The notes below the pieces were generated by a model. That model searched no databases and was not told the origin of the DNA. It saw nothing but the letters and a program-made list of their open reading frames with translations. A stretch of 64,000 bases of DNA. Origin: Hyperoplus lanceolatus. Taxonomy: Eukaryota > Chordata > Actinopteri > Uranoscopiformes > Ammodytidae. Shown here one piece after another: positions 1 through 48,587 of the stretch; position 1 is the first letter of the stretch; every line of letters starts with the position of its first letter. The DNA lies in the NCBI GenBank assembly GCA_026929865.2, contig CM049404.1, positions 15,158,501-15,222,500 on the forward strand, written 5' to 3'. The translations under genes and the position numbers were made by a program.

Positions 1-2994
1 ACAAAACCTGCACACTTACTCTCGTGAATGTGAACTAATCAGCAGTGCTTGCCACCTCTTCCTCGCACAACCAAGCCTTCCCCTTTTTTCCCACAGCACA
101 TCCCTGCAGCTGCAAAGAGTATAGTTTCTTCATATAAACCACAGAGCTTCTACGAACCGTCTTTCCCCCTCCGGGGATAAAGGCAAAAAGAGACAATAGA
201 AGTGCTGCAACCCTCTAATTTGCTATACAGCTGAATTACACTGTCTTTAGGGGAGTCAGAGCAATCGGCTGGCATGGTTCAGTTGATACATGAGGGGGAA
301 GAACAAACTGAACAAGAGGTGTGGTTGTTGGGTTTAGAGAAGAGCATGAGTTTTTTTTTTTTATATAAGCCATTACTTTTTAGGCCATGGATTACACTTT
401 TCACTGTTCAAGTTCCTCGTCTGGCAGTATTTGGCGAATAGTTTTATAGTGAACACTACAGAGACTGACAACATCCAGCAAACCTGGAAAAAGACCTTCC
501 TCAAGATATTTCTCACTCTGAGCCTTAAGCCCCCCTCTGTAAGATTATTTCTTCAAAACATGTTTCCCTACCTTCCTGGTGTGGTGTAGTGCACTGCCCC
601 TGTGACTGTGATTTGTGCCAAACGCCACAAAGTGGCATGCTGTCATGACGTGTCAGGGTCAGCCATTCTGCTCCCAAACACAGGCTTTTCAAAGACAGCC
701 CTTTATCCCAGTCAACAGACTGCAGTGAGATAACGCTTGTGTGATCACAGGTTGGAGTCACCATGTCTAGAAACACAGCAGATGAATTCTCTCCAAAATT
801 CACCAGCAATTATAAAGAACTCTTTTGGACTTAAATGCTACAGCTCAGTATTAGTTGTATGCGGGCCTAGACCAAAGGCCATCTCCTATGTCAGTCTGAG
901 CTGTTTGTCAAGGATGAATCCTGCTGTCTGGTCATATCATATGGCTGAGAACGTAGCATAACAGCTAATCACGTCAGAAGAGAGGATGTGATGGGGGGAG
1001 GGACATATATTGTAACAGAATGCATCTCACACAGGCTTTCATTTGAATATTGCTTCAACCTTAAGAACACAAAAGACACACCATATACATATTTGCATAG
1101 ACTCATTTGAGAAATGAGCCATGGTAGGTGATCCGGCCACCTATTGTTATTTTTTACAATCAAAAAGGAAATGTTCTTATTAAGTATGGTGCAATGGTTA
1201 AGTTGGTGATGAATTATTCCACCTCATTCCTTGTCTGATACAGACTCTGGGGACACATTGAGGAGACAAGGAAATCACGTGGATGTGGAGGGAAGGGAAG
1301 ATGGAGAGAAACAGAAAAGTTGCTTGAAGCTGTATAATTCTCATGTGTGTAAGTGCAGAATAGACAGTTACTCAAACCACTCTCTGCCGAATCAGATCAG
1401 GTGCCACTAATAGGAAAGTATGTGTGGGTATATTTAAAGGGGCAATTCATTGATTTAATAGATAACCCTTTTGAACAAAGAGTGTTACAGTTACATGCCT
1501 TGATTGATTACTGAATGAATAAATAAATAGATGAATCAATACTCTACCCAAACAAGCCGGACTGCCTTTATGACTAGGAGATATACAATAGTTTCCAATA
1601 TCTTGCAAAAAGTCACCTTATACCCTGACCATAGATTGGGCGATAAAACACACCTTGTAAATTGAAGAAGAAGAACTCATAGTGGGTAACTGACTTCTCC
1701 GGTCCAGTGGGGGAAATTGAATGTATGTGATGACTGTTAGATTTTTACCTGACCAGTGAAATGGAGGGGAGTAATTGGGCTGAAAATATAAAAGGGCGTA
1801 GAAGTAGAAGTAGTAAGGGGAGACATTAGGGTCAGAGCGTGATTTAACTCATGTGTGAAAGACGTTGTGTGCCATGGCCCATCATGAATAACTATCTTTG
1901 TGTCTGCCTCACACAGCTACTTTCATTCTAATACCTGTGTTGTCATAGCATCTTCTGGAAAGGCTGCACATTCTATAGCGAGATTTAAATGCTATACTGA
2001 GATTGAACATAAACCTTGAACCTATTGGAACCAATTTTTTCATGGTGTATTCAAAGGCCAACTAAAGTGTTGGCTCACTCTCAAGCAAAGGAACATTCAA
2101 CTTGCACAACTAATCCTGAACTTTTCCCATGTCGCATACTAACTGATTAAAGCTCAGCGAAATACCTGCTTGTCAGTTACTGTAAGAGTATATGACACAA
2201 CTATTTCTTTGTACCACTTAGTTCTGCATCGGACATGTACAGTTAGAAAGCCCCTTGCAGCAACAATTACGTCACAGTGAGACCCTGCATTAGTTTTTTT
2301 TTTTACTTGCTGCTTATTAGCAACAGGATGCAGAAGCAAATCAACTTACATCTGTAACTGGGCTGTTTTTTTTCCGCTTCCTTTTGTTTTCTCTCTCTCT
2401 CTCTCTCTTTCTTACACATCAGCACTTCTATGGTTTCCATTGATCATGTCCTATCAGCAGCAGGGCTCCCTCTCTCAGTCACTTCAAACTCTGGCCCTCC
2501 TCCAGTAGAGGATCGACCCAACTGTAAAATGTGATTTCCATGATTCTCCATAGGGCTTTTAGTTTTACATCCTTTCCCGGGGCAAAACAAACATGGCTGC
2601 CTGTTTCAGAGCGTGTTCTCTCCGGCCATGGCACTCACACAATCAAACACTTTTATCGTTTTGGAGAAAGCTGCAATGCAAAACCCTACTGATGATCAAA
2701 AAACAACAAGCTCAAGAATGTGCTTGTGCTGCACTGAGATCTAACATTGAATTTTTTCTTCGATTTCAGTGTAACACAGAAGATCTTTGCTACAATAAAC
2801 AAATCAAATATTGATTCCATTGTTATTGACTCACACTAGTGGGAAACACCGTGTAAATTACACCAATTGCTCCTTTTATTGAGCATAAGGGTATTACATT
2901 CTGCATGTGTTGGCGGAGCTCTGACAGTCAACAGGAAGTATGTCTTCTTTCTGCCAGGGTCTCATTGAATCTCTTCCTCCTGCCTGCTTCCTCA

Positions 2995-3161
<167 letters not shown>

Positions 3162-3368
3162 TGGAGCTATTAAAACAGTGACTATGAAGATGACATGGTG
3201 AAGCCCATTTCCTTGCCCTGTTAAACTGTATGCAGCTCCAAACTACCATATATCGTAATTAACTTGTCAAATGGCAACTTCAATGGTCACACACAGTATA
3301 AACACTACTTGTCTTGCAATAATCCAGCTGTGGCATGAGGTAGGGTGACATTATGTAAAAGTGAAACT

Positions 3369-3411
3369 GTGTGTGTGTGTGTGTGTGTGTGTCTGTGTGT
3401 GTCTGTGTGTA
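3369..3411. repeat. (GT)n microsatellite
   Basis: A short GT repeat broken by two GTCTGT interruptions. Confidence 0.9.
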
Positions 3412-4539
3412 TCTGAAGTGCTGTGAAGTGGAAACAAAGGAGTGCATTCATTATGTATAGCTTCACTCAGGTGGCAACAATGCCTCAATCCTCAACTGAA
3501 CCAGACTGCCATCTGACCCGGCATGTCTTAAATAGACATGAAGATCTCTGTTTAAATGTTTTCTTTCAACGGCATAGTTTAATATGTAAAACATGTTCTG
3601 CAAAGTTCACTAAAGTCCAACAACCAGCTAAACCAGTTTTTGTTTCTGAAAAATGACCAACCCTTCCAACTAAAGTTTAACAATAACAGTTTAAGAAAAG
3701 CTTATCAGTTTATTGCCCAACTGCTACATTGAATTCCGTTCCATTTTACAGGTAACCCATATCTTGAGTATGCCTGGCTGCCCACCTACCTACTTCCGCT
3801 CAAATTTCAAATGAAATGAAGTACGATGGTCTGGTAGAAGCAGGCTTTATCTTGAGCCCTTTGAGTTGGATTTCCTTTAGTTGGAATTGGATAGCTGTTT
3901 GCACAAAGCAAGAATGAAAACAGCTCTTTGATGGGAAGATAACTATTGCAAAAAGATAAAATTAGCAACCCACAACTTGTCATTCCATTTTTTTAACCTG
4001 GTCAAGTGGCACATTGCAGAATTGACCTGTTACCATAGCCTGTTACCCTTATAACTTGGTTTCAAATGCCTTACCTCAGTCCCACTTCCCCTGTTGCTGC
4101 TGATGTTCATGATGTGGTATGCTGCACCTCAGGTGCTGCAGGCTGCAGCTCCGAGAAATTGAGCTGCAAAGTGTCTTGCTGTATGGAAGAGAAGATGAGA
4201 CCTGCATCATGCAGCATAGCCTGCATGACCTTGAAGCAGATGCGCATGCAACTATTTGATTATGTGCCAACAGTAGCCCTGGCATTTTTTTTTTATAAAA
4301 TTGTGTTGCACGCATAGGTTGCACGGCAAGCTGTTGAGCTCTGAGTGAGAGGCAGGGAGACACGTGATTGGATGAGTTGGTTGGGCTATACTCGCGTATT
4401 TTATTTTTTAGACGACTGACTTTTGCAAGAAATAGCCTACTCGTTTAATCATTTTTTTTCTTTTACTTTCATAGATGCAAAAGTCTTCTTTGTTGGTCTT
4501 TTCCTGTGATAAGATATGTCATCAGTCTTAATGCTGGTG

Positions 4540-4990
4540 AACGGTGCAGCAGCAGCCTATGAGTGCGGACTATGTGTTGAGGTCCCAGCGTGCCGCGTTA
4601 TTGGACGGACGGTCCCTCCCGTCGTTACCAGGGGCGTGGAGCCGAGCGAGGAAACACATTGGAGTCGTGCCTTCGCTGATATATTTGCATAACGGAGAGA
4701 GAGACGAGCGAAACTGTCGTACACGTAAATTAATTACAAAGGAACGAACGGCAAACTATAATTTCCCGTGTGTTAAAGCGAACCGAATACTCTCTGACAC
4801 ACGCTCTGCATACACTACAGACAGCAGTCACAGAGAGGCTCGGCATTGCTGGCTACGTCTGCAACACAGGAGAGAGGATGCGAGGACTTGATAGGAGATA
4901 AATACAACACATTCGTCATTTCCAACCCGTCTCGTCATTATGGGGTAGGTGTTCAGCTATAAAAAGACTGACTTGAACTCTGAATTGGTT
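4540..4990 (+). promoter_or_regulatory. wnk2: Probable wnk2 promoter region
   Basis: This stretch lies just upstream of the first recognisable wnk2 donor site and has more CpG than its surroundings. An octamer motif ATTTGCAT is at 4683-4690, an inverted CCAAT box lies near 4657, and a TATA-like TATAAAAA is at 4958-4965. A TATA box there would place transcription start near 4988. All of this is motif reading; no transcript start is known. Confidence 0.45.
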
Positions 4991-5175
4991 TGCGGTCGGT
5001 TGGATAGCTCTTGTAAATGCGAAAAGGGGTAAAACACACTGAGAGGGCGTTTTTAAAGTCCACCTTTGCGGCTAACGTGAGCAGCGAGGTTTCCCTGCCG
5101 CCTGTGTCGTGGTGTGTCGCTAGCGTGAGTTTAGCCGGGGATGTTTGCTCGGTTTTCTTCGTCTATTTGAACCAG
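4988..5175 (+). other. wnk2: Probable wnk2 5' UTR exon (non-coding)
   Basis: The stretch ends at a consensus donor, CAG|GTAAGT, at 5175/5176. The next strong acceptor (a long T run followed by CAG) is at 5560-5562, upstream of the start codon. The 5' end is inferred from the TATA-like box and is uncertain. An ATG at 5017 would start an upstream frame in this exon. Confidence 0.5.
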
Positions 5176-5562
5176 GTAAGTGCTATGTCGGTGCAGTCAC
5201 TGTCGCTGTAATAAAATGTTTGAAGAATTGCTAAACCATTGTTATTTAAATGGCGATGGTAAGTTTGGTCATGCCATCACAATTCAAATAGCTAGCTGTG
5301 AATTGTCAAACGTAGCTTTAACTAGCGTCTTTGGAGCCAGTTTGCTAGTTTGTGTTTTAACGGTGGATAATAATTTGCTTCCAATGTGCGTTTTGTCTTT
5401 CTTCCACCTGCTGTTATTTATTGACTGCCACCAACTTACCTCATAACTGGCGTCAATGGACCCAAAACACAACTTAACCATTGCCCTGACAAACGTACGC
5501 ACACAGCCAGGAATTGTTGGATATTGTTTGACTAACGGTCTACTTTTTTTTTTTTTTTTCAG

Positions 5563-5755
5563 TTCTGAGATATGATGAAATCTAGTCTGTGCCACCCATC
5601 CCGGTGTTGTTAAGGGCCTGTGCTGGCAAACTGCGTCACCGAGTGGGCGCTGCAGGTATTCATCCCCTAAAATCTACATGTTTGGAAGAGTCTAGCCATG
5701 GCACGAATGACCTGGAAACCAAAGTGACTCTTTAAAAATTAACTTATAAATCACC
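5563..5755 (+). other. wnk2: wnk2 5' UTR portion of first coding exon, with short uORFs
   Basis: The exon would begin after the acceptor ending at 5562 (17 T then CAG). Several ATGs precede the main start: a 13-codon uORF opens at 5572 and closes at 5613, and two further very short ones follow (near 5681 and 5699). The main ATG at 5756 has the strong context CACCATGG, which supports it as the start. Confidence 0.55.
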
Positions 5756-43297
<37,542 letters not shown>

Positions 43298-43939
43298 TCT
43301 ACTAACTAAAATGTGTTTATGTTATTGTGTGTGGGCAGGATAGTCCAACTCACCAGAGCCACACATGTACATAATCTGATCATGTAAATAACATGCTGCG
43401 AGTGTTGATATTCTCTATACAACACCTATATCTGTGGTTTTAAGTGTGTGTGTGTTTTGCCCATATGTTTGTGTGTATATACTATACAGTACATGTTAAG
43501 TATGTATGTGTGAAAACCTAATGCTTTTTGGCTTCGGTCTTGACTAAACTCAGCCATACAAGACGATGTGTCTGCGGTCACAATAACAATTTCACTTTAT
43601 TCTTTAGAACTGGAGTTTTCACATTGATTTTGCCTTCCTCTGTGTTACGAAAACACTATGATGGAATCAAAATACCATTGGATTGAGAGACGGTATAAGA
43701 GAGGACAGTATTTATGATGAAGATATTTGAAGGAATGCGGTGCCTTGAACAATGACCTATAGACTTTTTTTCCCTATGTGAAACAAAGCATGTCTGCATC
43801 AAAGTTATTTTATTTGATGGTAGCTTGATTGCAGTCGTCTTTTTCTTTTTAATGCATAACAGACACTTTTGTTTTTGGTTTACATTTGAATGCCCTTGTA
43901 GTACTGCACTATTAACACAGTATATGCTCTTATTTAAAT

Positions 43940-43945
43940 AATAAA
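43940..43945 (+). terminator. wnk2: wnk2 poly(A) signal AATAAA, proximal
   Basis: AATAAA about 640 bases after the stop codon, followed by a T-rich stretch. Confidence 0.55.
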
Positions 43946-44686
43946 ATCATGTTTTAACCCTTGTTTACTTTCCGCCCCTGTGACAGATGGAATGCCATAG
44001 TGGTGAGATGAACTGTTGCCTTGCAGAAACAAATGATTAACGAAAAAAAAAATAATAATACGCCAGCAGCCAAATCCAGTCTTTCAGGTCAAATGGTTCA
44101 GTTGGACACAGCCTCTTTTTGATAGGACGACTGATGTGTTGTGCCAGAACAAGAGTTGGCACTGTTGTAGCCTTGTGCTCAGAAAAAAGGCGGTGTCCAG
44201 ACCCATTTATACTGTACATAGATTATTTCTACAGTATATGCCTCTGATAGTGTTCTGATGAGAATGTAGCAATTAATCTGTGAAAGTTTGAGGCTTGAAA
44301 AGTGCAATTTAACCCCTCCACAAAGCTTTGATCGTGGCCTCGCCACAAGCCTTATCTCTGACGTGTGCAACAGGAGCAAGCTGATAAGTTGAACAAAAGT
44401 TACAATTCACCAAGCAAAAGACGGAAGTTACCAGGCAGAGTATAAACATTACAAACCACCAACACAACTCTTTGACTACTGCTGAACATTCTTTCAACTT
44501 GGCTGTCCTTTTTCTCAGCATACACTGTATGTGAAACATTTTTGTGCAATCACGTTAAGTCTCATGTTTTTAACTTATTTGATGTGTAAAGCTTGATTTT
44601 TTCTTATTTTTTTGATGCTGCTATTGACTGAGGGGGCCTCCACTGTAAAGTTAAGCATTCTATTCACATAAGATGGTACTTTAAGT

Positions 44687-44692
44687 AATAAA
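44687..44692 (+). terminator. wnk2: wnk2 poly(A) signal AATAAA, middle
   Basis: AATAAA in TAAGTAATAAAAACTC, with GT-rich sequence about 60 bases downstream. Confidence 0.5.
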
Positions 44693-45568
44693 AACTCTTC
44701 AAATTAAATTAACAAATGAGATGCTCGCAAAGCAGTGTTTTGGCCTTGTTTGAAAATGTGTCTTTATTTCCCAGGTTGTTTCTGTTGACAGCATTTTTGT
44801 ATTTCATTCAGTGTTCAGTAATATATTGCAAAATTCAAATGATACTTGATATGGGAGATTTGCACAACATATAGTCTCCTTTGTGTTTAAGAGTTTCCTA
44901 CACTGTATATAGTGGATTTCACCGCCTGTACTTTTGTATCACTGACAAGCATGGCCAACTGTTCATGTTCCACAAAGCAAAGAGAAACAATACAGCTTCT
45001 ATGGTTAAAAACGTCACATCGCCACAATATATGAAAGGTTTCAGTATTCCCAACGCTGCCAAGCTGTGACTTGTACAGTTTTTTTTCTTGTTTATATTTG
45101 TACATTTGTTTGTTTGACTGTTTTGGGGTGTCAGCGGTGGAGGAGAGGGGTTGCTTGGATGCATTATTTCATCAATTCGGTTTGAATTGGACTTTTATAG
45201 GATATTATGCAGTCTTCTGCTTTGGTGAAATACTTCCAGTAGTAAGAGATTTCTGTTCTCTGTCACTCCTGTATCTCGGTATGTTTTGTTTTCGACTTCC
45301 TCAGCTGCTAGGCTATCTCACTGGTGGATGCGGCAAAGGAATGCTGTGAAAAAAATGCACAGAGGTGGAGCAGTCCTGACTGACACTTCCTGCGCTGCTC
45401 ATCTAACTTCTCTGTGGACAACATTGCCCCCTTGTGAATATCCTCCGATTGTCCCAATTGGCTTGTGTTTGAAACTGTGTGGGATCGCTTCTACCTGCTC
45501 TGTGTCCCACTGCATTACCCCACCCTACGCTGCTGCACTCTAATCACAGGCTGTATGTTTGAGAGAGA

Positions 45569-45574
45569 AATAAA
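45569..45574 (+). terminator. wnk2: wnk2 poly(A) signal AATAAA, distal
   Basis: AATAAA followed within about 20 bases by a T/G-rich element (TTATTTTGTGCTTG), the best downstream element of the three. Confidence 0.5.
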
Positions 45575-45999
45575 CATTATTTTGTGCTTGAAAGTAGGCT
45601 AGTTTCGTTGTCTTTATTTCGTGTTTTCCATTTCTCTAGGCTATATAAATTAAAAGCATATCTGATTAGGTACAAGCCTAGTAGCCTATATCGCTGAATT
45701 GAGATTTAAACAATTAGCATGTGTTTTTTGTATCAATAAATATTAAATTAACTGTAATATGCTGGGTGTTTGTAAACATATTTGAAAGTGTGGCTCCACT
45801 GACGCCGACATCTTTGAAACAAAGCCACAGATTCGCAATTTTCAACACAAAATAATTGGTGGGAAATTATCAATCAAAGAGAAATTAAGATAAAAATGAT
45901 TCGGTGGACATTCCGACCACAATACAACTACATTGTTATTAAAAATGTGAACAAAGGCTTTATTTTAATACCAAAGCCGAGAAATAGACCCCACTTTGT

Positions 46000-46264
46000 G
46001 TGGCGAATGTGTCAACCCGCTGCCGCGGCGTAACGTTACAGCAACGGTTGCCTCTTTTGTTCAACCGAGTTCCTGAATAATTCCCAACACAATGAAATGA
46101 TCGGGATATTAAAAGATCTCATAAAAACACGGCACTTTAATCAACGCTTCCTGTGATATCACCTTGGAGTATCTAATGAAGTAAACACACAAAAAACGGT
46201 CTGCAACCCGTCTGATCTGGCGTGAAGGGTTTCCGAAGCACGCAGTCTTGAGGAACGTGGAGTA
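46000..46264 (+). promoter_or_regulatory. brpf1: Probable brpf1 promoter / first non-coding exon region
   Basis: A local CpG-rich stretch (CCGCTGCCGCGGCGTAACG near 46018) contains the near-palindrome GCAACGGTTGC. It is followed by a good donor, AGTA|GTAAGT, at 46264/46265. It lies 1.5 kb before the first coding exon, whose acceptor shows that a 5' exon must exist. The assignment is by position and composition only. Confidence 0.4.
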
Positions 46265-47762
46265 GTAAGTGTTTATAACGATAGTACAGATCTGTGGCAT
46301 TACACTGTTCCAGGCTTGCTTTTGTGGGGAAAAACTGGGTCAATTTTTTTCAGAAATTGAAAGCTGAATTCTTGTTGTAATTTTGCGTTCCATTTTAACC
46401 CACCATACCCTGAAAGCACGAAGTAGTAATACGCATGTCTGGCTATTTTTCCTCGAATTGCTCAACATTTCAGGGCTATTTCACATCAGAGAAGGAGATC
46501 TAATGGTTCGATTTGCCTTGGCTTTTTAAACCAAGCAACTATACCTTATCACTTGTGTTTTAGCAGCTTGGTAACCTTAACAAATCAGACCTTATCCTGT
46601 CATTTAGCTGCTCAGTGTGTGGTGTATTCACAGGGTGAGGTCATTGTGGAGGGAAACACCAGAGGGCTGGATGGTCAGCTAAAGATACAGTCACGCTACA
46701 GTGTATACAACTTTGAACAATTTTGTTTACTAATCGATGTGAATTCAACTAAAAATGTTCTCTAACGTTAAAGTGACACTTCTCTCTCTTATTTGTAGCT
46801 AACGTCTTAGCCAGCTACTTTAGCATACCAGTTCAAACCCGAACTAACCCGGTTGACGTTTGATACTGAGCTGAATGAAACACTGAACGTCGGGTTAAGA
46901 TGAGAAACGAAAGATAGCTATCAATGGGTGGTTTGTAATGTTAACTCGCGAGTACTAGAATAGCTTTCCTTTCTGTAGCTGTGCTGTTTGCAGAGAATAC
47001 AGGTGTTGTTTGCTAGCTGCTGCTGCTAGCTCGCATGCTAACAGCGTCAGGCTGCAATGTTTCATTGTTTGAGGTGGGAAGCATCAACACAAGCTAAGGC
47101 TAATGTAGGCTGTCTTTAAAATACTTCAAGTTAAAGCTTTGTGAAATTTCCTTTCGTGCGCTCTTGTTTTAGCCAGACTTGTTTCTAACTCATGGGTTGT
47201 AAACAAGCCTGAAATAACAGCTACACATACTGTTATGCCGTTTGTTTCACTGCATAACTGGCAATCAATAAGCAGAAGCAAACATATTGACCTTAATTGC
47301 ACCTGTTATTGCCCAAACGAACATAACAATTTGTATGCTACTGGGAATAGGGGGCATGGTCACGTGACTGCACTATAACAGCTGTACAATGTGGCAGGCA
47401 CGGCTTGTCTAGACTATAACCAAAAACAATATTTTTCACCACTGTGTAAATGTTTCAATTGTTTTTTTGCTTTTTGTTTTTTTTTCTTCTCTTCACCTGT
47501 TGTTGTGTATTTGATGTATTTGCATTGAATATTGTGTATGCATTGTTGTTTTTCCTTGGAATTTGTTTGAACTCGACACCATTGAAAATGAGGGTCACCC
47601 CTCAATTGGTCTCTCGAGGATAAATAAAAGTTAAATGAAAAAAAAAAAAATGAAAAATGAAATATATTGTGTTTTGAACACATAACATATCAAGCAGCAT
47701 TAAAAAAAGCTGTGGCATTGATCCTCCCATGCTAACCCCTTGTGTGTCTTTCTTTCTGCCAG
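46265..47762. other. brpf1: brpf1 5' intron or upstream DNA
   Basis: No coding exon seen. Short frames lack conserved content. It includes a retroposon tail at about 47530-47655. Confidence 0.5.
47530..47655 (+). mobile_element. 5'-truncated non-LTR retroposon 3' end
   Basis: The sequence reads AATGAGGGTCACCCCTCAAT, then TGGTCTCTCGAGGATAAATA, then AAAGTTAAATG and an A run at about 47638-47650. A terminal A run after an AATAAA-like signal with no coding part is typical of a severely 5'-truncated LINE copy. The family is not certain. Confidence 0.5.
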
Positions 47763-47811
47763 ATGTAAACCTGAACAGCATCTGTCCCAGGCAGCGGTGG
47801 CTGTTGGCACC

Positions 47812-48587
47812 ATGGGGCTGGACTTTGACGTGAAGACGTTCTGTCACAACCTGCGGGCCACCAAGCCCCCGTATGAGTGCCCCGTGGAGACCTGCCGGAA
47901 GGTCTACAAGAGCTACAGTGGCATCGAGTATCACCTCTACCACTACGACCACGACAACCCCACGCCCGCTCAGCAGACCACTTCTGTGCCCCAGAAGAAG
48001 AGAAAGGGACGGCCTCCTCGCGCCTCATTGGCCGGCTCGGGGGACACGGACGATGGTGGTGGTGGGGGGGGAGGAGGACCAGGGCACGGGGGGAACAACA
48101 CACCTGGAAGCCCCAACAACCGCTCGGACCGCTCGCACTCCCCGGGTCGAGAGACCATGACCTACGCCCAGGCACAGCGCATGGTGGAGCTGGAGATCCA
48201 AGGAAGGCTCCACCGTGTCAGCATATTCGAGAACATTGACGTGGTGTCGGAGGACGACAGTGACGCTGATGATGCTCCTCCGTCCGGCCCAGGTGGCGGT
48301 GGTGGTGGAGGGGGAGGGGGAGGAGGGGGAGTGTGTAACGGCAGCGATGGTGGAGGCAGTGAGCTGGGAGGTAGTGTAGGCAAAGAGCGTCAGGATATCC
48401 CGTCTTCCAACGGGGGGAAATCCACACCGAAGTCCGGGAAGCACAAGAGCAAAGAGAAGAAAAAGGATGGCTCGTCTCACCACCACAGCGCTCAGTCGGG
48501 CCCTGCCGTCAAGCTCCCCGAGGCGGTGTTCAGAGAACTGGACCAAGAGAGACTCGACGCCCCTCCCCGGCCGTCCTCTTACTACAG
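47812..48587 (+). CDS. brpf1: brpf1 coding exon 1: zinc finger, poly-Gly tract, start of EPL1-like region
   Basis: The ATG at 47812 (ACCATGG) follows 49 bases of 5' UTR after the acceptor CTGCCAG ending 47762. An ATG further upstream at 47740 lies in the intron. Encodes [20 protein letters not shown] (zinc finger), [10 protein letters not shown] (AT-hook-like), the [20 protein letters not shown] block, a run of about 12 Gly coded by GGN repeats near 48294-48331, and [20 protein letters not shown]. Confidence 0.97.

Larger units (their letters stand above)
43298..45600 (+). other. wnk2: wnk2 3' UTR (probable extent)
   Basis: A/T-rich sequence without a credible coding frame. Candidate poly(A) signals lie at 43940, 44687 and 45569. 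The true end, or a mixture of ends, cannot be told from sequence alone. Confidence 0.6.

Noticed and set aside
4544..4891. 115-codon frame in the wnk2 promoter region
   Set aside because: Starts and stops in CpG-rich upstream sequence without similarity to anything I know or splice signals; a chance frame in a GC-rich region is likelier.
48025..48546. 173-codon minus-strand frame
   Set aside because: Antisense to brpf1 exon 1 with high GC and Gly/Pro repeats; the sense protein is clearly BRPF1.
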